This document shows positions 1 to 8,300 of a DNA stretch of 22,900 nt, in pieces; within the stretch, counting starts at the first letter, position 1; each line of letters starts with the position of its first letter. The stretch is taken from positions 1-22,900 of the IMG/VR virus record IMGVR_UViG_3300007344_000268; one strand, given 5' to 3'. Position numbers and translations under genes: made by a program. The DNA comes from a virus. The notes under the pieces are model-generated. The model did not search any database, was not told the DNA's origin, and saw only the letters and a list, made by a program, of their open reading frames with translations.

Positions 1-417
1 AGCTTCAGCAATAGGAGGATAAATTCTTTTATAAGCTTGCGTAGACTCACCAATGAATCCGTCTTTTTGTACCATGTTATTAACTTGGGAGTCCCCAACA
101 AGGAGACAACCAGCGGTATGCTCATCTGTGTTTCCGCAATGTATAAGAATAAAATCAAAGTCAGGAACATCATTAATCTGTAACATTCCTTTGTGGAATG
201 AAGGGAATCTTTTCTTGTACTTAGAGTGAAAACCACCCTCTTTGCGAAACCCAATCTTATAAACGCCATCAGGAATACGAGTCTCCCCAGCAATTTTATC
301 GTATCTATACTCATCTTCTAATGTATACGCAAGAAACACACGCTCAGTTGTTACATCAAATAACAATCCTGAAGTGGAGTCCTCTCCGTTACTGAATCTG
401 AGTACTTCTAATTTCAT
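1..417 (-). CDS. DUF5675-like protein, possible peptidoglycan-active enzyme (3' end cut off by window edge)
   Basis: I translated this frame by hand. It is open from an ATG at 415-417 to base 1, giving 139 codons with no stop, so the C-terminus lies outside the window. The pattern matches my recollection of phage DUF5675 proteins: TLEDEYR near residues 32-38, GETRIP at 44-49, KEGGFH at 59-64, FHKGML at 74-79, and a core IHCGNTD..TAGCLLVG at 92-108. His93 followed by Gly103-Cys104 recalls the His...GC spacing of YkuD-type L,D-transpeptidase active sites, so a role on peptidoglycan is possible but inferred. Usual family length is about 130-150 residues, so most of it should be present. It lies 1 base after the stop of the 125-residue gene upstream and near a lysozyme-like gene, which fits a lysis or cell-wall cassette. 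The start has no Shine-Dalgarno. Confidence 0.8.
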   Translation of the reverse strand, partial: MKLEVLRFSNGEDSTSGLLFDVTTERVFLAYTLEDEYRYDKIAGETRIPDGVYKIGFRKEGGFHSKYKKRFPSFHKGMLQINDVPDFDFILIHCGNTDEHTAGCLLVGDSQVNNMVQKDGFIGESTQAYKRIYPPIAEA

Positions 418-418
418 A

Positions 419-796
419 TTAAGCTTTAGTATAGAATGCTAATTCTCCAACTACAGCAGCGGTTGTAGATGTAGCTTTAAGAGCAGTACTACCTTTCAAA
501 GGAAAGAAAGCAAATTCTCCAGCTCCTAAAACCATAAAATCATTTGTTCCGTCAGAAAGAGTAATCACATTTGTTGTATCAGCACCATCAGCAGCTAATT
601 TACCTGTGTTCTTGAAATAAACATAGGCAATATCTGTTTGAGATGTAACAACAGTTGTTCCTCCAGTAGCACACTCTATCTTTCCAGGACCTTGACTTAA
701 ATGAGTCGTAGTTAAAGTGCTATCAACAGAAAAGTTAAGATTATCAGATGAAGCGTCTGTACTTACTAATGATAATGTTGGTGTTAATGTTGCCAT
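419..796 (-). CDS. Small beta-rich putative virion protein
   Basis: This 125-residue protein is rich in Thr, Ser, Ala and Val and has almost no charged residues, which is typical of a small beta-sandwich virion component. It has no cysteine cluster, signal peptide or membrane segment. The middle (IAYVYFKNTG, about residues 57-66) and the later GEFAFFPLKGS (about residues 93-103) resemble short phage proteins that I recall from Bacteroidetes and marine phages as minor structural or decoration proteins, but I cannot name a family. A TATATTTG promoter motif ends 16 bases before the ATG, so it may be transcribed from its own start. It is followed after 1 base by the DUF5675-like gene. A non-structural role cannot be ruled out. 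Confidence 0.7.
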   Translation of the reverse strand: MATLTPTLSLVSTDASSDNLNFSVDSTLTTTHLSQGPGKIECATGGTTVVTSQTDIAYVYFKNTGKLAADGADTTNVITLSDGTNDFMVLGAGEFAFFPLKGSTALKATSTTAAVVGELAFYTKA

Positions 797-812
797 TTTA
801 AATTATTTTTTA

Positions 813-820
813 CAAATATA
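813..820 (-). promoter_or_regulatory. Bacteroidetes-type promoter -7 element (TATATTTG) before the 419-796 gene
   Basis: The minus strand reads TATATTTG, an exact match to the Bacteroidetes -7 consensus TAnnTTTG. It lies just after the stop of the lysozyme-like gene and 16 bases before the next ATG, in a gap of only 25 bases. The 14-base stretch 807-820 is identical to 12912-12925, ahead of the cargo genes. I see no clear -33 TTG box about 20 bases upstream, so strength is uncertain. The leader would be only about 10 bases. Confidence 0.55.
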
Positions 821-821
821 G

Positions 822-1451
822 TTATTTATTCTGGTATTCTTTTACTTGTATTAGATATTCTTCTGGAGTTCCAGCAGCATCTAATAATGAGTTATAATAC
901 TTATCCCAATACTTAGCTCTACCTTCTACTGTAGTAGGTATTGCTTCAGCTACTTTACCATACATAAGTCTGGCTCCGAAAGCTTGTAGGTCAGGATTTG
1001 TTTTCCATTCGTTCTCAGTAGCTTTTCTAGCGTCTATGCCAGTTGCTTGTTGGAATTTATCGTAATAGTTTTTTAATCTAGGATGAGACTTAAAGTCTTT
1101 TATTCCCTCAATACCCTTACTGGTTAATTGCATGTAATTAGCACCAGCTCTGGTATCGTTTCCTATCTTACTCTCTATGATAGCTGTCTCAATAAGCATT
1201 TCTTTGGCTCCAGGAAATATACTGTCAATCTTATTTATACTTTCTAAAGCCATTTGATTTACAGATTTCTCTTTAGCACTCATCTCATCAACAAAAGGGT
1301 TTTCAGGACCTCCTGGATAATTAGTTGCTCCAAACTCGTTTAACTTAGGACCTATCTTAGGTCTAGCTGGTTGAGCTGGTGGTCTCACTCCACCATTTTG
1401 GTATCTCTTTATAAGTCTATAATTTACGTCTCTCTTTTTTAAATTAGCCAT
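822..1451 (-). CDS. Lysozyme/lytic transglycosylase-like peptidoglycan hydrolase
   Basis: This 209-residue protein has a basic, Pro-rich, probably disordered N-terminus (about residues 1-58) and a helical C-terminal domain resembling the lysozyme-like fold of soluble lytic transglycosylases and phage endolysins. Residues 86-95 (LIETAIIESK) carry the Glu-Ser pair that usually marks the catalytic Glu (E93; E88 is an alternative). ANYMQLT at 104-110 corresponds to the GLMQL motif. The end, with a YWDKYYN segment then GTPEEY, matches the YWKKYYN...GT pattern I recall from phage endolysins. It would cleave the glycan strand of peptidoglycan, at lysis or during entry. There is no signal peptide or membrane segment. 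Its start overlaps the end of the upstream gene by 8 bases, implying coupled translation. Residues 1-6 (MANLKK) are shared with that upstream gene. Confidence 0.75.
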   Translation of the reverse strand: MANLKKRDVNYRLIKRYQNGGVRPPAQPARPKIGPKLNEFGATNYPGGPENPFVDEMSAKEKSVNQMALESINKIDSIFPGAKEMLIETAIIESKIGNDTRAGANYMQLTSKGIEGIKDFKSHPRLKNYYDKFQQATGIDARKATENEWKTNPDLQAFGARLMYGKVAEAIPTTVEGRAKYWDKYYNSLLDAAGTPEEYLIQVKEYQNK

Positions 1452-1818
1452 GTTTCTTTTGTATTTTAAATTCTGCTTTCAAGCTAGCTCCATTATGTTC
1501 AACAAACTTACCTGTATGCTTCATCAATTTATATCCTCCTTTATGCTTCATCCAATGATAACCAGATGGAGCCTTAACCATCATACCTTTACTAGCATTT
1601 CTAACCTTCTTAGCTAATTCCTCAGTATATGGAGCCACCTGTTTACCTTGAGCGGTAGCTTTTCTTTTCTTTCTATTTTCGGCAGCCTTTTGTGCTGGAG
1701 TTAATGACTCTCTAACAGACTTAGGTAAATATCTATCTCCCTTCTTTCCAGATACATTACCCCATTCTTGTTTAGTCCAGTCCTTTAAACTCTGTTGTGA
1801 TTTCTTTAAATTTGCCAT
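1444..1818 (-). CDS. Small basic DUF5872-like protein
   Basis: This 124-residue protein is very rich in Lys and Arg. Residues 10-75 (SLKDWTKQEWG, then RYLPKSVRESLTPAQKAA and a Lys/Arg-rich tail) match the pattern I remember for DUF5872. The C-terminal part (GYHWMKHKGGYKLMKHTGK, then GASLKAEFKIQKKHG) is a second small module that I recall following such proteins in other phages. No function is established to my knowledge. The charge and the position between the giant cargo gene and the peptidoglycan hydrolase suggest a DNA-binding or virion-internal role, which is inference. It starts 1 base after the previous stop and overlaps the next gene by 8 bases, so it belongs to a tightly coupled string. 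The start is an ATG beginning MANLKK. Confidence 0.78.
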   Translation of the reverse strand: MANLKKSQQSLKDWTKQEWGNVSGKKGDRYLPKSVRESLTPAQKAAENRKKRKATAQGKQVAPYTEELAKKVRNASKGMMVKAPSGYHWMKHKGGYKLMKHTGKFVEHNGASLKAEFKIQKKHG

Positions 1819-1819
1819 A

Positions 1820-2014
1820 TTAGTTTCTGTACCCTCCTCCAGCAGCTTTATATTCTTTAGCTAATAGTTGAGCCTTACGAGCTGACCATTGTCCAGGTCT
1901 ACCGCCTCTACTGCCAGCTTTAATCTTATTAAATAAACCTTTACGAAGACTAGGCTTGGTGTAGTTGCCAGCCTCATTAACTCTTGATTTACTTTTTTTA
2001 TTTACTTTAGCCAT
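1820..2014 (-). CDS. 64-residue basic phage protein of a conserved uncharacterised family
   Basis: I place the start at the ATG at 2012-2014, giving 64 residues beginning MAKVNKKSKSRVNEAGNYTK and ending in AAGGGYRN. This matches a short module I recall from many phages and some large eukaryotic viruses (NEAGNYTKP.LRK, then KAGSRGGRPGQWSARKAQ, then YKAAGGGY). A longer reading in the same frame begins at 2101, but its extra 29 residues overlap the end of the upstream basic gene and look unlike the family. The short start leaves a neat 1-base gap after the upstream stop. The protein has about one basic residue in four and no acidic tract, which suggests nucleic-acid contact. Function is unknown. 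Confidence 0.8.
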   Translation of the reverse strand: MAKVNKKSKSRVNEAGNYTKPSLRKGLFNKIKAGSRGGRPGQWSARKAQLLAKEYKAAGGGYRN

Positions 2015-2015
2015 C

Positions 2016-2312
2016 TTACCATTTAACTTTGTCAGCCCAATAAGCAGCGGACATTTTACCTTTCTTAATGTTCTTAGCATGACGAGCTTTAAAACTTGCA
2101 CGTTTCTTCTTCATTCTTTCAGACTCACCAGCTTTCGGTGCTCCAGCAGTAGAAGCACCCTGCTCACCAAAACGAATAGTCTTAATCTTATCACCTTCTT
2201 TAGCTACAACTATATGAGACTTTTTAGGGTGATTTGGAGTACGCTTAGGTTTGTTAAAACCACTTACTCCTGCTCTTGTTAATCTTGAATCTTTTTTATT
2301 TAATCTAGCCAT
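2016..2312 (-). CDS. Small basic DUF6321-like protein
   Basis: This is a 98-residue, strongly basic protein. The order LTRAGVSGFNKPKRTPNHPKKSH (about residues 11-33), VVAKEGDKIKTIRFGEQG (35-52), KKKRASFKARHAKNIKKGK (68-86) and the end SAAYWADKVKW is a close match to the pattern I remember for DUF6321, a short family common in phages. No activity is established to my knowledge. It is the first of three consecutive basic mini-genes downstream of the giant cargo gene. It starts 2 bases after that gene's stop and is followed after 1 base by the 64-residue gene. Packaging with the genome or binding to host nucleic acid are both possible and both inferred. No Shine-Dalgarno is visible before its ATG. 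Confidence 0.82.
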   Translation of the reverse strand: MARLNKKDSRLTRAGVSGFNKPKRTPNHPKKSHIVVAKEGDKIKTIRFGEQGASTAGAPKAGESERMKKKRASFKARHAKNIKKGKMSAAYWADKVKW

Positions 2313-2314
2313 TA

Positions 2315-5300
2315 TTATTTAGAATTTAATTCTTCTTTTCTCGCTTTAATTCTTTCATCTTCTAAAGTTGTAAGAGCTATATTGAATAAGTTATTACCTT
2401 TTTTAATAATACCATATTTTTCAGCAAACTCATCAATTTTTTTAGCAGCATCAATTCCGTAGTCCTCTTTAATTTTATTATAGAAATTATTATAATATAT
2501 TGCTGCTGTTTCTGGATTTGAGTCTTTCATTTGAGATGTTTTGATTAAAGCATAACCTATATTTATTCCTTCAAAATCTAATCCCTCTGACTTTAATGAT
2601 TCGTTCAAATCTCTTTGCTCCACATAATCATCTAATTTTTTACCTAATTTGGCTTTAATATTTTCATCTGTATCATAGAACCTAACTTCAGGACCAACGT
2701 AATAAATTAAACTATTTTTAGCTCTATCAAATGCTGTATTAATGAAATCTCTTATTTTATCCGAATCTCCAGACTTTATAATATCATAATACTCTTTTCC
2801 TAATTCATTTTTAATACTTCTCCAACTCTCATTTTTAGTATCTTCTAATTTTTTATTCTTTTCAACTTCAATAATAGATTCATCTTTAGCAACCTCTGGT
2901 ACAGAACGGAGAATTGTTCCTCTAGCTGGCTCTGATATGTTGTTTAAAAATCCTTTATTAAAATAATTATTTAACTCAACAATATCTTCTTCTCTCATTC
3001 CAGATGTTATTTCCTCATAGACTGTACTAAATCCATTAATCCAAATGTTTCTGTTTGGGTCTGTGAAAAGTTTACCAAAAGATGTTTGAAGCCTAGCTGG
3101 AGACATATTTGTGGCTTGACCAATATCTATAAATAATTGTTGAGTATTATAATTGACTTCACTAGAACTCTTAACGTCTCTATAAGACTTATATATTTCA
3201 TCATCTCTAAATGTATCATAATTAGCGTTATACGCTATCAAAGCACTAAAAGTAGGTATTCCAGTAAACACATTTCCTAAGTCAACTATTCCAGTAATAG
3301 GATTAGATAATTCAAAAGCCTTTTGTAGGTTAGATTTATCCTCTTCATCAATAAAAAGACCAAAGTCAGCTGATGAGTTAGGGTTGATTCCTGTTTCATT
3401 AAGATAAGCATAATCTTCAAAAATCGTAGTAAAAGGCATCATGAAATGGTCCTTTTTAATTCTAAGATACTGTCTATTACCTTTTTCATCTTTCCATGGC
3501 AGCATAAATATGAAATTATTTATTTTCTCATATTTACTAAGCTTATCATAATCATCTTTATATTTAGCAATATTATAAGCAGCTAAAGACATAGTCATAA
3601 CTCCAAGTTGACCTATTTTAAATGCAGACTTTATAGGATTATCTTTCATGTATTTGGCTCCAACTCTAAAACCTTGTAATGAAGCGTTTAGATAAGGTGA
3701 TGCAGCATCAAGCTGTTTAGTAAATGTTCCTCCTTGAGAGAAATCCAAAGTTCTTCTAGCATCCTCAGTGGCTAACCTTTCTATCTTGTCTAATTCTTTT
3801 AAGTTAGGTTTTCTTTTATACTGAGCTTCAAATTCAGCTGTTCTTTTAGTTATTTGCCTACGTCTAACAGCCATACGAACCAAAATTTCAGAAGTCTCTC
3901 CAAACCATGACATAGCATTAGAAACATCTTTAGCACCTTTAGCAACTTTACTATCACCTTTGTTTATCTCTATTTTACCACTAGTAGATAGATAATCCAT
4001 ACCTAATCCTTGAGATAATGCTTTTTGATATTCTTTACCCCTAGTCATGCTAGTCATCATTACAGAACTTAGGTCTGAAGAAAACTGTGCGGCACCAATA
4101 GGTAGTATAGAGGAATATGTATCTGTACTAAGTAAAACATGTTGGAAATCTCTTGGGAAGTTTGTTAAAGCAAACAGTGGATTAGTTCCTGTAGCCCATG
4201 TTTTAAGTAATGAAGTACCACTTAAAATTCTACCCCAATTAGCTGATGTTGTTTTACTACTAAAAGAACCAGCTATTTCATTATCTATAGCCATTTCAGT
4301 TACCTCTCCATCAATAAGGACATCCATCACAGTGTAACCATCCTTTTTCGGATTTGACTTACTTATAACATAACCAAAATCACTAACGTCTTGTCCGTTT
4401 TTTTCAGCTTCATTTAAAAAGTCTAAAACTGATTTTCTAGAGTCATTTAAAAATGCTATTTTTTCAGCAGCAAGAATTTGTTTCTGTATTAAGTCTGAAG
4501 CATTATTATACAAGGCTTTTGTTGAGCCAGACTCTAAAGATGCTAATATTCCAGACAAAGACTGAACATCTTTTTTGGTTTCAAATTTATCAGCTATTAC
4601 TTCACCTTTATCATCAGTATAAAGTATTTTGTCAATAAAAACTCTAGGAGAATATTTAATATCTTTTAATCTATCGTATGTTTCTTTTGTTATAAGACCT
4701 TTCTCATACTTAAACTTTAAAAGATTATTAGTTGCTTCAAAGTATATATCCGCTCTTTCTCTAGCTCTCTGCCAATCAGGATTATTAGCCATCTCTCTAT
4801 CCATCCATGCTTTAGCATCAGCAGAGTTCATAATCACTGGTTTTCCTTTTAAATCAACTGATGTGTTTAGTATTCTCCAAGGAAGAGTTTTTTTACCATC
4901 AATATCAACTGAGCCTAATCCTGCTGGAACTATAACATCTTCCTTCATAAGATTTCCGTTTTCAGTATCAAACGTTAGTCCCATTTTTTCAGCTAAAGAA
5001 TTAATTTTTTTTAGATAACTCTCATAAATATCAGGATTTTTTTCAGCATCTATAGATGATAATTCATTAATAAGATTATCAGCTTGAGACTTCACGCTAT
5101 CATAAAAATTATCCAAAGCTATTATACGCTCATATTCTATTATTGAGTCGCTTAATTTTCTTTGCTTTTTATTTAAGTGAGATTTACCTATACCTCCATC
5201 CATCTCTCTTAAAATCTTTTGAGCCTTTGATTTAGCTGATGCTGAGGCTCCATTAACTAAGTTTCTAAAGGCTACAGCTTCTAATGCTTGAGCACTTAAA

Positions 5301-8300
5301 CCGTATTCCTCACCTAATTTTTCCAACTCATATTTGAATCTGTAATTTTCATCAAATATTAATTCTTGAACCTTTATTCTAAACTCTTTAGCTGTTAATT
5401 TTTTACTTTGATTAAAATCGTTTTCTCTTTTAGCTTCAACTTTATCAATAACACTAGCATCACCTTCTCTTTCTTCTTGGTATAAAGGACCTTCAACATC
5501 TATAGGTGGTGTAGAAGGAGCATCTTCTTCTAATTCATTTTCATTTACCTCAACAATACCTTCAGGATTTCTGTTAGGAATATCAACATTTATAGGACTA
5601 AATCCTTTCTTATTGAAGAAATCTCTAAACATTTGCTCGTTAAATTCTTCTGAGTTAGGTTTGTTAGCCTTAATATAATCAATAGCTTGTTGAACAGCTT
5701 TATCTAAAGACTTCTTAGTATAAACGGTTCCTCTCATAGCTTGCTGAACAATACTAACTCCTACTTTCACAGTTGGTGTAAGTAAGAATGGGTCTGTTAA
5801 AAATCCCATATCTCTTTCGAGAAACTCGGTCATTTGTTTATCTAATTTAGAATAAAATGACTCATCTATATTTGCTTCTTCTATATCAGATATTCTTTGT
5901 TCTATTGTAGGCATACCTTCAATAGTTTCTCCAGTTCCACCAGTCTGTCTAACCTTTCCTCTATATAAATCATAAAAAGATTCTTGATTATAATCTATAG
6001 CCATCTGTTCTGCTTTAGCAGCATCTGAAACTAATGCAACTATATCTAAATAAGATATTCCTGAATCTCCACTGGTAAATGTACCTACAGCTAAATTCTT
6101 GTTTCTATCTAATAAGTTTCTATGCTTTATTTTAAAAGCTTCAATCTCCTCTTGAGTAAATGTTTGACCAGCTGGTTTTTTAACAGATAGGTCAGGGAAT
6201 ATACTAACAGAAAATAGTTTCTTTCCATCTAAATTACCCATCTCCTCATTGAATGTAGTACCACCTTCTACAGTACCATTCTGAGTTCTTTGCATATTTA
6301 AGTCGAACTGCTCTTTATTTAATTCAGGTCTATTAAATACATAAGGTTGGTCTTTGGTAACTTTTACATCTGGTTTAATATTATTTAATTCAGATGTATT
6401 AACAGTATTTCTAACTACTTTTTTACCATCAGTTCCTAAGAATTTAATCTCACCAGAATCATACATTGTTTTAAGAGCGTTCTCTAAATCAGCTCTCTCT
6501 TCACTCTCGATACCATTCTTGTAATCACTTATTCCTTTCTGAATCTTAACAGTACTCATTCCTAAGTCTAATCTGCCTAACCTATTTTTTGTTTTTTGGT
6601 CTACTTTATTTTCTAAAGCGTTCTCTATTTGTTCAGAAGCAAATGTATTAGCGTCTTCAGTAAACTCTACAGTTGGCTCAACATCAGTAACCTCAGTTAT
6701 AACTGTCTGTAAACCAGGTAGTTGGTTAACTATATCATCTGGAAGTAATCCTATCTTTTGGTCAGCATATTGTCTTTCAGACAAAGGAACATAATCAGGG
6801 TCTCCTTTAACTGGTATGGAGCCATCTTCTCTTCTTATTTGTTTACCAAAGTTAACCCAAGAGTTTTGACCTCTAGTCTCTGTAGTCATAGCTCTTCTAG
6901 CTTGTGGACTATACATACGAGAATGATTAACCCAAGCGTTTTCCTCACCTTTAGGACCGAAACCATTACCTAACTCAGCATGACCAAAGAAATCATGAAC
7001 GAATCTAAATAAGTCGTTAACTAACAATGGCTCTCCGTTAATATCGGTAAACTCTGTTTCTGCTAGTAAAGGATTTTCTGCTCTTTGCTCTTGAGTAATT
7101 CCTTCTTGACCAAAACCAGACTCAGTAGAGAATATATACATGTGCTTATTATCTCTAACATCTCTAAGCATTTCAGCTGAATTAGCATACGGCTCTCCTT
7201 CACCTTTCCATATCTCCACTTTATATCCTCTATCGCTAATTAAATTATATTGGTCTATAGTTTCTTGAGCCATTGCAGCATAAGCAGCTTTAACTTCAGG
7301 ATTATTAGGGTCATGTTTCATAGCGTCAAAAGCATCAGCTATACGCTTTGAATTTTCTATATCTATATCAGGGATAGGACTAGCACTTGTTGGAGTTATT
7401 CCTAGCTCCTCAGAATTTTGCTGTAAGTATTCATCAGCTATCGCAGAGGCATCTGATACTGGGTCATTAAATAGCTTTGAGCCTTCAGGAACACTTGTAG
7501 CTTCACCACCTCTTTGTCTTACAGACTCTTCATCAAGTAATGTTGTTCCTTCAACAAAAGCTTCATTATCTAATAAAGATAATTGAGTTCCAGATTCAGT
7601 TCTTTTGTATTTTTCTATTAACTCATCTAATTTAGCTAAAGCTTCTTGAACACGCTGTGAATCACTTCCACCATATATATTATTAATCTCATCAAATGTA
7701 AGTTTAAGCATTCCAGCACTGAAAGCACTAGAGAACATGGTACATGTGATAGCTGTAGCTAATAGTTTATCTAATTTTTCGTCATCCGTTTTTCCAAATG
7801 TTTCTTCTAAAGCCTTTTCCCAATTAAGACCTTTCTTAGTTAAACTATCCAACATCTCTCCAGAATACTCAGCTACAAGTTCAACTTGACCCCCTAAAAC
7901 AGACCTAACACTATAAAGACCAATAGGCATAGCTTTATCTCCTATTTTAGCAGCTTTCATTAATTTAACTAATCTAGCGTATCTTGCAGTTACAGGAAAG
8001 AAGGCTTCAACAAATCCTTCTGCTGTACCCATTTGCCAGCTTACTTTATCAGATGGAGCTAAACCAAAAGATACGGCTCCAGTAAACGTTCCTTTAGCTA
8101 AGTTCAATGCAAACTTACCTGGAGTTCCCTGACTAGATAAATAATTAGCTAAAGCCATTACTCTTGGACTAGACTTTAATGATTTTAAAAATGCAACAGG
8201 GACATTTCTTGTGAGCATTATTTGAGCCATTATAGGAATAGAATTTCCTAATCCCATAGCAACCATATCACTAACATCATTTCTAACTTGTTCAAGTTGA

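Noticed and set aside
1802-1840. Apparent Shine-Dalgarno (GGAGGAGGG) before the gene at 1818
   Set aside because: It encodes the conserved Gly-Gly-Gly-Tyr end of the upstream protein, lies about 13 bases from the ATG, and no other gene here has such a site, so it is probably coincidental.
2015-2101. Longer reading of the 64-residue basic gene, starting at 2101
   Set aside because: The extra 29 residues are an out-of-frame reading of the end of the upstream basic gene, do not match the family pattern, and the ATG at 2014 leaves a neat 1-base gap.
1965-2282. Plus-strand open frame of 105 codons opposite the basic genes
   Set aside because: It is antisense to three confidently recognised proteins and shows a Leu/Phe/Ser-rich composition typical of the reverse strand of Lys/Arg-rich genes.
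4047-5018. Several plus-strand open frames of 61-129 codons inside the giant cargo gene
   Set aside because: They lie wholly within a continuous 2571-codon gene on the other strand, have no promoter or family resemblance, and are expected by chance in AT-rich sequence.
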